Source: Mesorhizobium sp. LMG 17147 (GTDB lineage: Bacteria; Pseudomonadota; Alphaproteobacteria; Rhizobiales; Rhizobiaceae). Taken from it: a stretch of DNA of 64,000 nucleotides. Shown piece by piece: positions 34,732-43,925 of the stretch (the stretch's first letter is position 1; each line of letters begins with the position of its first letter). A program made the position numbers and the translations under genes. The notes under the pieces are model-generated. The model searched no databases. It was given only the letters and a program-made list of their open reading frames with translations, and was not told the DNA's origin. Where the stretch lies: the NCBI RefSeq assembly GCF_024297145.1, contig NZ_JANCTC010000012.1, positions 62,001-126,000 on the forward strand, given 5' to 3'.

Positions 34732-36117
34732 TCAGGCCGCCCGAACGCTGCGGGCTCCACGCGCCCAGGCCGGCAGCCAATCGCCATGCGCAACCAGCAA
34801 ATCATCGACCAGCGACCATATCTGGTCGAGGTCGAGCTCGGCCGCCGTATGCGGGTCCATCATCGCCGCGTGATAGATGTGCTCGCGGTTTTCGGTCATC
34901 AGCGCCTGGACCGTCAGCTCCTGGACGTTGATATTGGTGCGGATCAGCGCGGTGAGCTGCACCGGCAGGTCGCCGATGAAGGTGGGTTGAATGCCCGAGG
35001 CGTCAACGAGGCATGGCACCTCGGCCGCGCAATTATATGGCAATGACGTGATGCAGCCATTGTTGCGGACGTTGCCGTAGATCACCGACGGCTCGCCGGT
35101 CCAGACCGAGTTCATGATCGAGGACGCATATTCCTTCGACTGCTCCACTTCGATCTTGTCAGCCGAGCGATAGGCTTCCGCTTGCCCCTTCCAGCGTTCG
35201 ATCTGCTCGATGCAGCGCTTCGGGTATTCGTCGAGCGGGATACCGAATTTCTCGATCAGGTCGTCGCGCCCGTCCTTGATGAAATAGGGCGTGTATTCCG
35301 CGAAATGTTCGGAGCTCTCGGTGACGAAGTAACCGAGGCGCTTCAGCATCTCGTAGCGCACTCTGTTCGGGCAGCGCGGGTTCCATCCCGGCTTCGGCGC
35401 CCGCCCTTCGCTGTAGGCGCGCAGCAGATCCGGATAGAGGTTGCGATAGGAGCCATCCGGCTGGCGATGCTCGAACTTCAGGTAGAAGGCCATGTGATTG
35501 ATGCCGGCCGAGCGGTAGCGAATCTCCTCGTAGGGAATGTCGAGATCGTGCGCCAGTTCCATCGCTGTGCCTTGCACCGAGTGGCAGAGGCCCACCTGCT
35601 TGATGTCAGGGTATTTCTCTGTGATCGCCCAAGTGTTGATCGCCATCGGGTTGACATATTGCAGCATGATCGCCTGCGGGCAGATTGCGAGCATGTCCTC
35701 GCAGATCTTCCAGAGATGCGGCACGGTTCTCAAGCCGCGCATGATGCCGCCGACACCGAGCGTATCGGCGATGGTCTGGCGCAGACCGTATTTCTTCGGA
35801 ACTTCGAAATCGGTAACGGTGCAGGGCTCGTAGCCGCCGATCTGGAAGGCGACGACGACGAAATCGGCGCCCGCCAGCGCCTTGCGCTGGTCCGAATAGG
35901 TTTCGGCTTTGGCCCTCACGCCGAGCGTCGAGATCAGCTTGCCGACCACGATTGCGCTTTCCTCGAGCCGTTGCGGATTGATGTCCATCAGTGCGATCGT
36001 CGCGCCGGATAAGGCCGGACGCTGCAATATGTCGCCGACGATGTTCCTCATGAACACCGTCGAGCCAGCTCCGATGAAAGCGACCTTGGGATTTCTTGCC
36101 ACAACAACCTCCGGCAT
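34732..36117 (-). CDS. agaL2: Alpha-galactosidase, glycoside hydrolase family 4
   Basis: This 461-aa protein has the GH4 arrangement: a Rossmann start NPKVAFIGAGSTVFMRNIVGDI that binds NAD+, then YVNPMAINTWAI, then GLCHSVQG and GINHMAFYLKFE, which supply the Cys and His that hold Mn2+. These enzymes cleave by oxidation at C3 and elimination rather than by double displacement. The ATG at 36117 is chosen over an earlier TTG. It is the last gene of the agp operon, 6 bp after agpD, and would hydrolyse imported melibiose or raffinose. Confidence 0.88.
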   Translation of the reverse strand: MPEVVVARNPKVAFIGAGSTVFMRNIVGDILQRPALSGATIALMDINPQRLEESAIVVGKLISTLGVRAKAETYSDQRKALAGADFVVVAFQIGGYEPCTVTDFEVPKKYGLRQTIADTLGVGGIMRGLRTVPHLWKICEDMLAICPQAIMLQYVNPMAINTWAITEKYPDIKQVGLCHSVQGTAMELAHDLDIPYEEIRYRSAGINHMAFYLKFEHRQPDGSYRNLYPDLLRAYSEGRAPKPGWNPRCPNRVRYEMLKRLGYFVTESSEHFAEYTPYFIKDGRDDLIEKFGIPLDEYPKRCIEQIERWKGQAEAYRSADKIEVEQSKEYASSIMNSVWTGEPSVIYGNVRNNGCITSLPYNCAAEVPCLVDASGIQPTFIGDLPVQLTALIRTNINVQELTVQALMTENREHIYHAAMMDPHTAAELDLDQIWSLVDDLLVAHGDWLPAWARGARSVRAA

Positions 36118-36123
36118 AAGCAA

Positions 36124-37794
36124 TCAGGCTACCTCGAAAGCGGCTTTGACCAGCCGTTCGGTGTAAGCGGTTTTGGGATGGGACAGGACTTCGTCGACCG
36201 GCCCCTCTTCGACGATCTTGCCGTGCTGCATGACGATGACGCGGTGGCACAGCGCCCGAACGACCTTGAGGTCGTGCGAGATGAAGATGTAGCTCAGGCC
36301 CCGTTCGCGCTGCAGCTTGCGCAGCAATTCGATGATCTGCGCCTGGACGGAGAGATCCAGCGCCGATGTCGGCTCGTCGAGTACGATGAATTCCGGTTCG
36401 AGCGCGACGGCGCGGGCAATCGCAATACGCTGGCGCTGGCCGCCGGAAAACTCGTGTGGGAAGCGCGACAGGATATCGCCGGGCATGCCGGCGCTGATCA
36501 GCGCCTCGCGCACCCGCTCGATCCGATCGTTCCTGGTGGCGCCGATTCGGTTGACGACCAGCCCTTCCTCGATGATCTGGCCGATCGTCATGCGCGGGTT
36601 GAGCGACGAGAACGGATCCTGGAAGACGACCTGCATGCGCGACCGCAACGGCCGCATCTGCGAACGTGAACAGCCTTGGATCGGCTGGCCATCGAAATAG
36701 ATCTCGCCACTGTCCGTGGTGTTGAGCCTGAGCAACGCCTCGCCGAAGGTGGTCTTGCCCGATCCGGATTCGCCGACGAGACCCAGTGTCTCGTGCCGCC
36801 GAAGGGTCAGGCTGAGACTGTCGACGGCGACGAGTTCGCGCAGGTCCGGCCTCATGAACGTGCCATGCCGCAGCATGAAGGAGACGCGCACATCCTTGGC
36901 TTCAAGAATGACGTCGGCGCCTTGGGGCAACGGATTTGCCTGGCCGCACGGCTCGGAGGCAAGCAGATGACAGGTGTAGGGATGCTGCGGATTGGCGAAC
37001 AGCCTCTCCGTCACATTGTGCTCGCGCATCTCCCCATGCTGCATGACGTAGACATAGTCGGAGAACTGCCGCACCACGGTCAGGTCATGCGTGATCAGGA
37101 TCACCGCCATGCGCAGTTTCTTCTGCAGGTTTCGGATGAGATTGAGGATCTGCGCCTGAACCGTGACGTCGAGCGCCGTCGTGGGCTCATCGGCGATCAG
37201 CACATCGGGATCGTTGGCCAGCGCCATGGCGATCATCACACGCTGGCGTTGGCCGCCGGAAAGCTGGTGCGGGTATTGTTTCAGCCGCGCCTGGGGCTCA
37301 GGAATCTGTACCTGCTGCAGCAGCTCGAGCGCTCTTGCTTCGGCCTGCCTGCGGCTCATCTTGCGATGCACCCGTATCGCTTCGACGATCTGGCTGCCGA
37401 TCGTGTAGATCGGGTTGAGCGAACTCATCGGCTCCTGAAAGATCATCGAGATGCGGTCGCCGCGCAGTTTGCGCCGGGCACGCTCGGAAAATTTCAGGAT
37501 GTTCGCCCCGTTGTATTCGACGGTCGATTTCGGCGACACGACCGCGCGTTTCGACAACAGTCCCATGACGGTGCGCGCCGTCACCGACTTGCCCGATCCC
37601 GACTCGCCGACAATGGCGATCGTCTCGCCGCGATAGAGCTGGAAGGAGATGTCCTTGACAGCTTCGATCATGCCGTGCTCGACCTTGAAATCGACGGCGA
37701 TGTTGCGGGCATCGATGACCGGTTTTTCCGAACGGCCGTCATGGTCGAGCCGGACAGGCGGTGCGAAGGATTTGACGAGCGCGTGTTGCATCAT
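36124..37794 (-). CDS. agpD: Alpha-galactoside ABC transporter, fused two-domain ATPase
   Basis: This 556-aa protein fuses two OppD/OppF-type ATPases. The first has GESGSGKSVTARTVM, signature LSGGQRQRVMIAMAL and ADEPTTALDVTV. The second has GESGSGKTTFGEALL, SGGQRQRIAIARAV and LDEPTSALDLSV. Both sites look catalytically complete. It drives uptake through AgpB and AgpC. The start is the ATG pair at 37794/37791, 7 bp after agpC. Confidence 0.88.
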   Translation of the reverse strand: MMQHALVKSFAPPVRLDHDGRSEKPVIDARNIAVDFKVEHGMIEAVKDISFQLYRGETIAIVGESGSGKSVTARTVMGLLSKRAVVSPKSTVEYNGANILKFSERARRKLRGDRISMIFQEPMSSLNPIYTIGSQIVEAIRVHRKMSRRQAEARALELLQQVQIPEPQARLKQYPHQLSGGQRQRVMIAMALANDPDVLIADEPTTALDVTVQAQILNLIRNLQKKLRMAVILITHDLTVVRQFSDYVYVMQHGEMREHNVTERLFANPQHPYTCHLLASEPCGQANPLPQGADVILEAKDVRVSFMLRHGTFMRPDLRELVAVDSLSLTLRRHETLGLVGESGSGKTTFGEALLRLNTTDSGEIYFDGQPIQGCSRSQMRPLRSRMQVVFQDPFSSLNPRMTIGQIIEEGLVVNRIGATRNDRIERVREALISAGMPGDILSRFPHEFSGGQRQRIAIARAVALEPEFIVLDEPTSALDLSVQAQIIELLRKLQRERGLSYIFISHDLKVVRALCHRVIVMQHGKIVEEGPVDEVLSHPKTAYTERLVKAAFEVA

Positions 37795-37801
37795 GTCACG
37801 C

Positions 37802-38935
37802 TCAATACGGATCGACCGCATCGCGCAATCCATCGCCAAGCGCGTTGAACGCGAAGACGGTGATAAGCACGAAGCCGACCGGCGAGAGGATCCAGGGATA
37901 GGTGCCGATGACCGAATAGGTCGCGGTGTCCTGCAGCATCAGGCCCCAGGAGATCAGCGGCGGTTTCACCGCGAAGCCGAGAAAACCGAGGAAGGATTCG
38001 AGCAGGACGACGCTGGGGATTGCCAACGTGACGGCAACGATGACGTGGCTCATCACGTTTGGAAAAATGTGCTGCATGATGATGCGGCCATCTGTGGCGC
38101 CGACCGCCATCGCCGCACGAACGTAGTCGATCCGCGCCAGTGCCAGGGTCTTGCCGCGCACCTCGCGCGACATCTGCGCCCAGCCGAGCGCCGACATGAC
38201 GACGATCACGAAGGCCAGGAAGACATTCGTCGGCGCCGTCACCGGAACAAGCGACGTCAGCGCCAGATAGAGCGGCAATTGCGGAAACGCGAGCACCAGT
38301 TCGACGAAGCGCTGGACCCAGACATCGAATGTGCCGCCGAAATAGCCCGACACCATGCCGACCGTCGTGCCGATCACGGTGACGATGAAGACCACGGTCA
38401 ATGCGATCATCAACGAGATGCGCGAACCATAGATCGCACGAGCCAGCACATCGCGGCCGAATTTGTCGGTGCCAAGGAAATGCACCGGCTGGCCGTCGGT
38501 CGAGCCGAAGAAGTGCCGGTTCGCGGGAAGCAGGCCGAGCAGTTTGTACTCCGCGCCCTTGACGAAGAAGCCGAGCAGCCGCGGATGGTCGTAGTCCGGC
38601 CCGACGACGGGTTGGAAGGTAACCGGGTCGAGGTCTTCCGAATCCGCCAAGGCATAGACGCGTGGCTGGAAGACGAAGTTGCCATCCTTGTCATGGAAGC
38701 TCATCATCTGCGGCGGGGCAAAGCCGACATCGGTCACCTTGGGATCCATCGGTGCGAAGAAGTCGGCAAACACCGCCAGCAGCACCAGAAACGCGACCAG
38801 GATGAGCCCGGCCATGCCGGTCCAGGACCGTTTCAGGCGGCGCCAGACGAGCGCGATGTAGCTCTCATTGCCGCGCGGCTTGATCTTGGCCGATTCCTCG
38901 GCAAGCGGCGGCAGCGAGGGCTCGAAGGCAAGCAT
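37802..38935 (-). CDS. agpC: Alpha-galactoside ABC transporter permease AgpC (DppC-like)
   Basis: This 377-aa permease has an N-terminal membrane anchor (WTGMAGLILVAFLVLLAVFADFFAP). A long periplasmic insertion of about 100 residues follows, then LGTDKFGRDVLARAIYGSRISL, which opens the transport core. The EAA motif lies in RIDYVRAAMAVGATDGRIIMQHI. The extra periplasmic domain is larger than in OppC and fits the peptide/sugar subgroup. The ATG at 38935 lies one base after the agpB stop. Confidence 0.87.
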   Translation of the reverse strand: MLAFEPSLPPLAEESAKIKPRGNESYIALVWRRLKRSWTGMAGLILVAFLVLLAVFADFFAPMDPKVTDVGFAPPQMMSFHDKDGNFVFQPRVYALADSEDLDPVTFQPVVGPDYDHPRLLGFFVKGAEYKLLGLLPANRHFFGSTDGQPVHFLGTDKFGRDVLARAIYGSRISLMIALTVVFIVTVIGTTVGMVSGYFGGTFDVWVQRFVELVLAFPQLPLYLALTSLVPVTAPTNVFLAFVIVVMSALGWAQMSREVRGKTLALARIDYVRAAMAVGATDGRIIMQHIFPNVMSHVIVAVTLAIPSVVLLESFLGFLGFAVKPPLISWGLMLQDTATYSVIGTYPWILSPVGFVLITVFAFNALGDGLRDAVDPY

Positions 38936-38936
38936 C

Positions 38937-39944
38937 TCAGGACCCTGCATATTGGCGCACACGCGGGTCGAGCATAACGAGCAGCATGTCGGCGATGATG
39001 TTGCCAACGATCAGCGTCGCCGACAGCACCATCATGAAGGTCGCCGTGACATAGACGTCGCCAACCGCCATCGAGCCAACGATCGCCGGGCCAACGGTCG
39101 GCAGGGCAAAGATGATCGCCGTCTCGATCTCGCCGGTCAGCATATAGGGCAGCACCACGCCCTGATACATAACCAGCGGATGCAGCGCATTGGGCACCGC
39201 ATGGCGCATGACGACCGCACCGCCGCTGAGGCCCTTGGCGCGAGCGGTCTCGACATATTGCGCGTTCAGCGTGTCGAGCAGATTGCCACGCATCACCCGC
39301 ATGTTGTAGGCGAGCCCGCCGAAGGTCGCGATGGCGACAACCGGCCAGACATGCCGGACGAGATCGACGAACTTCGCCCAGGACCACGGCGCCCCGCCAA
39401 ATTGCGGCGAAAAGAAGCTGCCGATCTCGGAGACGTTAAACTGGAAGACCAGCAGATAGACGATGATCAGCGCCATCAGGAAGCGCGGTACCGTCATTCC
39501 GAGGAAGGAAATCGCTGACAGCGTACTGTCGATCCAGCTGTACTGCCTGGTCGCCGCCCAGATACCGAAGCCGATGCCCAGCACCGATGCCAACAGGTGG
39601 CAGACAAGCGCAAGCAGCAGCGTGCGCGGCAGCCGCTCGCCTACCACGTCGGCGACGGGCTTGTTGTAATACAGGCTGTGGCCGAAATCGCCGCGGGTGA
39701 TGATGCCGCCGATCCAGTTCAGGTATTGGAGCGGAATCGGCTTATCGAGGCCGTGCTCCACGCTGTAAGCCTTCGCCTGAGCATCGGCCTCGGCAAAGGA
39801 GGCTCCGCCCTGGTTGATGAGCTGCAAGCGGATATAGTCGGCATAGTTACCCGGCGGTGCCTGGATGATCGCGAAGGTAACCACGCTCAAAATGGCGAGA
39901 ACCGGTATTGCGGATGCTATGCGCATAAGCAGAAATCGCAGCAT
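38937..39944 (-). CDS. agpB: Alpha-galactoside ABC transporter permease AgpB (DppB-like)
   Basis: This 335-aa permease begins MLRFLLMRIASAIPVLAILSVVTFAI. It has GDFGHSLYYNKPVADVVGERLPRTL, the typical DppB periplasmic and entry motif, and the coupling EAA loop in YVETARAKGLSGGAVVMRHAVPNAL. It pairs with AgpC. A 105-bp gap with a strong hairpin separates it from agpA. Confidence 0.87.
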   Translation of the reverse strand: MLRFLLMRIASAIPVLAILSVVTFAIIQAPPGNYADYIRLQLINQGGASFAEADAQAKAYSVEHGLDKPIPLQYLNWIGGIITRGDFGHSLYYNKPVADVVGERLPRTLLLALVCHLLASVLGIGFGIWAATRQYSWIDSTLSAISFLGMTVPRFLMALIIVYLLVFQFNVSEIGSFFSPQFGGAPWSWAKFVDLVRHVWPVVAIATFGGLAYNMRVMRGNLLDTLNAQYVETARAKGLSGGAVVMRHAVPNALHPLVMYQGVVLPYMLTGEIETAIIFALPTVGPAIVGSMAVGDVYVTATFMMVLSATLIVGNIIADMLLVMLDPRVRQYAGS

Positions 39945-39998
39945 CGACCGTTTTGCTCCTCGCTCAGATTCTCAGTTATCCCTCACCGCTGGCTTTGT

Positions 39999-40025
39999 CC
40001 CGGCCGCGCCAGCAGCGCGGCCGGG
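39999..40025 (-). terminator. Intercistronic hairpin after agpA
   Basis: CCCGGCCGCGC (39999-40009) and GCGCGGCCGGG (40015-40025) form an 11-bp perfect stem with a 5-nt loop. It lies in the 105-bp agpA-agpB gap, reads the same on either strand, and has no U-run on the transcribed minus strand. Stabilised or attenuated transcription after the abundant binding-protein gene is the likely role. Confidence 0.65.
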
Positions 40026-40049
40026 AATTTTCAAGTCAGGGGAGGAAAC

Positions 40050-42134
40050 TCAGTTCGTCGGACCCTTGTCCCCGGGCTTTCCGGGAAGCTGTTCGGGAAA
40101 CAGCTCATATTTCTGCTGCTTGTCGGCGGCCACCCAGACCCGCTCGCGGACGATCGAGTCCTCGGCCCAGTTGAACATGAAGATTGGCGTTCCCTGCGGG
40201 ATATTGGAGAAACGTTTGTTGATGATCAGCGCGCCGGGATATTCGGTGAGCCCGACGGTATAGACGTGTTCCGTCGAGATCTTCTGGAACTGCTTCATCA
40301 GGCTGGCGCGCTGGTCATTGTCCTGCGCCGAGACGAACTTGTTGACGATATCGACAAGGTCCTTCTCGAAGGGCATCAGATCTACCTGGCCGTTTTCCGG
40401 AGCGCGGTGGTTCCAGCTGGTGCGCGGGCCGACCGGCGCCAGTTGCTCGGTGTTCTGCACGACCGAGGTGAGTTCCGTTTCGTTGCGCCTTATCAGCCAG
40501 TCGAAGCGACCGGAGTAATTGGCCTGATCGCGCTGGGTACCGTTCAACCCGTTCAGGACAACGCGAATACCTAACTTCTCCATCTGACCGACGACGCCCT
40601 CCGCGAGGCTCTTGTCGGTGGTGTAATCGTTGTTGACGAGCATCACGATCTCGACATTCTTGCCGCCGGCGGTGCCGGCAGGAAAATTGACGAAGCCGTC
40701 GCCGTCCGTGTCCTTTAGGCCTGCCTTGGCGAGTTCCGCCTTGGCGCCTTCGAGATCGAAGGGGTAGTAGACCGTCGACTTCCGGTCGTAGAAGCTCGTG
40801 CCCGAGGAGAAGCCGCCGGGATAGATGGCAGTGAACGGACCCTTGACCAGCGAGTCGCCGAGCGCCTTGCGGTCGAGCGCCATGGTGACGCCCTTGCGGA
40901 AATCCTCGTTGCGGTTCAGCTCGCGTATCGCCTGCCCGCGCTCGTCGGGGTTACCCCAGCCATTGGCTGAGAAATTCATGCGCAGATTATAGCCGATCAA
41001 CCGCGGACCGAAGGCAAGCCGTGCCGGCGCGTCCTTTTGCGCTGCGCGCTTCAGCGAGGCGACGAAGTTCTCCGGCTGCTCCAGATTGGAGAAGTCTCCC
41101 GCCCCCGATACCGCCTGAACGTCGCGGTCGGCCCAGGTCGACAATTTGTAGTGCAGTTCATTGAGATACGGCAGCTGGTTGCCCTTCTCGTCGACCTTCC
41201 AATAGTACGGATTGCGACGCATGACGATGATGTCGTCGGGGCGGTATGCCACCGGCACCCAGGCACCCATCACCGGCATGTTCATATATTCCGGCGGGAA
41301 GGCGTTCTTGAACTGCTCGTAGGTGTTCTTCGAATATTTCGGATGCTGCGGCTTGAGGATATGCGACGGGCCCGGACAGAAGGTGCCGTAAGCCATGGCG
41401 TAAAGGTATTGTTTCGGAAAGGCGTCCTTGAACGTCCACTCGACGGTGTAGTCGTCGATTTTCTTCAGCGTCGTGCCGACGCCGAAGGTCTCCTGCGTAG
41501 CACCGTTCAGCGGCGACACATTAGGGTCGATCACCTCGTCGTCCCAGTAGAACATCACGTCGTCGGCGTTGAACGGAACGCCGTCCGACCATTTCGCGCC
41601 CTCGACCAGATGCATCGTCAGCGTGTGGCCGTCCTTGGACCAGTCCCAGCTCCTGGCGAGGTTCGGCAGCGGCTCCGTGTCCTTGGCCTCGACCTGGAAC
41701 AGCGGCGCGGTGCGCGTCAGGCATTCGGAAAGGCCGATGTCGATGCCGCCCCAGCCCTGCGTCTGGCCGGCGCCATAGTTCCAGCCCTCCGGCCGGCCGC
41801 CGATGACATGACGCATCGTATCACCGTAGACACCGACGCCGTCCGGCATATTGCCGGTCTTGAAGACCAGCGGCTCCTTCGGTAACCGGTCCTTGACCGG
41901 CGGCAGCTTGCCTGCCTTGACGTATTTGTCGGTGACCCAATCGGGTTCGTGGTATTCCGGAAGTGCCTTGAACTCCAGGATGGAGTCGCGCGCGACATAC
42001 TTGATCTTTCCCTCGGCCGGAAATTGCGCGGGCACCGGCGGCACGGTCGGCTCGGATGCATACGCGTTCAGCGCCGAGGCCGAGACGCTAAGCGCCAGCC
42101 CGGCGAGAATGCCAATGTTTCGGAAATTCCTCAT
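40050..42134 (-). CDS. agpA: Alpha-galactoside periplasmic binding protein AgpA
   Basis: This 694-aa SBP_bac_5 protein is larger than typical oligopeptide binders. The signal peptide MRNFRNIGILAGLALSVSASALNAYA is cut near Ser-Glu. PLPNLARSWDWSKDGHTLTMHL is the family's conserved core, GAKWSDGVPFNADDVMFYW follows, and DTDGDGFVNFPAG resembles a calcium-type acidic loop. It delivers melibiose/raffinose-type sugars to AgpBC. The start is the ATG at 42134 with AGGGAGGAGA upstream; a longer frame has no such site. Confidence 0.88.
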   Translation of the reverse strand: MRNFRNIGILAGLALSVSASALNAYASEPTVPPVPAQFPAEGKIKYVARDSILEFKALPEYHEPDWVTDKYVKAGKLPPVKDRLPKEPLVFKTGNMPDGVGVYGDTMRHVIGGRPEGWNYGAGQTQGWGGIDIGLSECLTRTAPLFQVEAKDTEPLPNLARSWDWSKDGHTLTMHLVEGAKWSDGVPFNADDVMFYWDDEVIDPNVSPLNGATQETFGVGTTLKKIDDYTVEWTFKDAFPKQYLYAMAYGTFCPGPSHILKPQHPKYSKNTYEQFKNAFPPEYMNMPVMGAWVPVAYRPDDIIVMRRNPYYWKVDEKGNQLPYLNELHYKLSTWADRDVQAVSGAGDFSNLEQPENFVASLKRAAQKDAPARLAFGPRLIGYNLRMNFSANGWGNPDERGQAIRELNRNEDFRKGVTMALDRKALGDSLVKGPFTAIYPGGFSSGTSFYDRKSTVYYPFDLEGAKAELAKAGLKDTDGDGFVNFPAGTAGGKNVEIVMLVNNDYTTDKSLAEGVVGQMEKLGIRVVLNGLNGTQRDQANYSGRFDWLIRRNETELTSVVQNTEQLAPVGPRTSWNHRAPENGQVDLMPFEKDLVDIVNKFVSAQDNDQRASLMKQFQKISTEHVYTVGLTEYPGALIINKRFSNIPQGTPIFMFNWAEDSIVRERVWVAADKQQKYELFPEQLPGKPGDKGPTN

Positions 42135-42259
42135 CGTCTCTCCTCCCTGTTGTTCAGGAGCGCGTTGACGCCGCTCCATTTCTCCTCGAACGAATGTACA
42201 TACGGGTGCGGTGCCGAAAATTCCTCCCGAAACCTTTCCGCGATCCGTCCTGGCGAAAT

Positions 42260-43726
42260 TCAGACGGCCTGCTTGAGAGCCGTTTTTTCCGCACGTAGTT
42301 CCTCGATCGAACGGACGTCGCGCCGTGCCGCTCCGGCCCATTCACGGGTCTTGATCCTGGATTTCGAAAGCCGCTCCTTCGCGGCCGGCACCGCATCGGC
42401 ATATTGAGGCAGCCAGCGGGCCTGAGCGACGACCATTTCGTCCACCATTTGCCAAACCTCTTCCGGCGTCGAAACCGCGCCGACCAGCGGATCGTGCAGG
42501 ACGGCGAGCTTCAGTAGGTCGATATCGCCGGAGATCGCCGCATGAACCGACATGCGCTGGACGTTGATCGAGGAAGTGCAAGTGGCGGCGCAGGCCTCCG
42601 GCAGCGTGATGCCTGCAGCCATGTTGATGCCGAAGCGATCGACGAAGCCGGGCGACTCGATGATGGCGTCCTGCGGCAGGTTGGTGACGATGCCGTTGTT
42701 CTTGACGTTGAAGTGGCCGCGATAAACGCGGTTCGTCTCCAGCGCCTCGAGAATGTGGCTGGCATGCTCGTTGGAGCGCTTGGCGGGGTCTATCGGCCTG
42801 GCGGCGGATTCCAGAAATTGCGGGAACTCCGTTTCGAACCAGTTGCGTGTTTCGGTCGAATAACGAAGGTAGCCGCCGGTCTCGCCGTGGATCCAGTCGG
42901 ACATGTCGATCCAGCGGGTGATTTCGTCCGGCCGCTTGCGATACCAGGGCAGGTATTCGGAAAGATGGCCGTTGCTTTCGGTCGAATAGACGCCGAAGCG
43001 CTTCAGGACATCGATGCGCAGCTTTTCCTGCTGCGAATAGACCGGATGCGCCTCGAAGGCGGCAACCAGCTCGTCCTTACCGATCTTGCGGCCGTTGAGA
43101 CGCAGGTCGATGAACCAGGTCTGATGATTGATGCCGGAGCAGATGTAGTCGAGCTCGGTGCGCGACTTGGCGCCGAGCACCTCGGCGATCTGGTCGGCGC
43201 CATGCTGGACGCCGTGGCAAAGGCCGACGGTATCGACCTTGCCATATTCGATCGCCGCCCAGGTGTTCATGGCCATCGGATTGGCGTAGTTCAGGAATTT
43301 CGCCCCAGGCTCGGCGACTTCGAGGATATCCTTGCAGAAATCGAGGATTACCGGAATGTTGCGCTGGCCATAGAGGATGCCGCCGGCGCAGATCGTGTCG
43401 CCGACGCACTGGTCGATGCCATACTTCAAGGGAATGCGGATGTCGTCCGCATAGGCTTCGAGACCGCCGACGCGAACGCAGCTGATGATGTAGCGGGCAC
43501 CCTCGAGGGCAGCACGGCGGTCTGTCGTTGCCGTAACCTTGGTTGGCAGCCTGTTGAATTCGACGACCCTGTCGAGGATCGACTTGATCATCTGGAGGTT
43601 GCGTTCGCTGAGATCGGTCAATGCGAATTCGACATCCCTGAATTCAGGAACGCACAAAATGTCGGTGAAGAGCTTCTTGGTGAACCCGACGCTTCCCGCA
43701 CCGATGATAGCGATCTTGAAACTCAT
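42260..43726 (-). CDS. agaL1: Alpha-galactosidase, glycoside hydrolase family 4, first gene of the agp operon
   Basis: This 488-aa GH4 protein is distinct from agaL2. MSFKIAIIGAGSVGFTKKLFTDI is the NAD+-binding start, YANPMAMNTWAAIEYG and VGLCHGVQHG are the metal/NAD+ motifs, and CSGINHQTWFIDLRLNGR supplies the histidine. The start is the ATG at 43726 with a GAGGTGAGG region upstream. It is divergent from agpT, so it is probably the first gene under AgpT activation. A promoter in 42135-42259 before agpA is also possible. Confidence 0.88.
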   Translation of the reverse strand: MSFKIAIIGAGSVGFTKKLFTDILCVPEFRDVEFALTDLSERNLQMIKSILDRVVEFNRLPTKVTATTDRRAALEGARYIISCVRVGGLEAYADDIRIPLKYGIDQCVGDTICAGGILYGQRNIPVILDFCKDILEVAEPGAKFLNYANPMAMNTWAAIEYGKVDTVGLCHGVQHGADQIAEVLGAKSRTELDYICSGINHQTWFIDLRLNGRKIGKDELVAAFEAHPVYSQQEKLRIDVLKRFGVYSTESNGHLSEYLPWYRKRPDEITRWIDMSDWIHGETGGYLRYSTETRNWFETEFPQFLESAARPIDPAKRSNEHASHILEALETNRVYRGHFNVKNNGIVTNLPQDAIIESPGFVDRFGINMAAGITLPEACAATCTSSINVQRMSVHAAISGDIDLLKLAVLHDPLVGAVSTPEEVWQMVDEMVVAQARWLPQYADAVPAAKERLSKSRIKTREWAGAARRDVRSIEELRAEKTALKQAV

Positions 43727-43925
43727 CAGCCTCACCTCGACCTGATAGAACGCTAGGGCAAAGGCGGCGAAAAGAAGCCTGGCCCGCCTGCCACACTATG
43801 CAGGCTGGAATCCGGCACTTCCTCCCATCCGCTCGTTGACCGCAGTTTCTTTTGCTTTTCTCGAGGGATTATGCGCCTTATTCGGCACGCGACCAGAGAA
43901 GGATTATGCTTTTAGGGGTAATTTT

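Noticed and set aside
42260..43726. Call as malate or lactate dehydrogenase because of the Rossmann start
   Set aside because: The NPM, CHG and GINH motifs and the operon context identify GH4.
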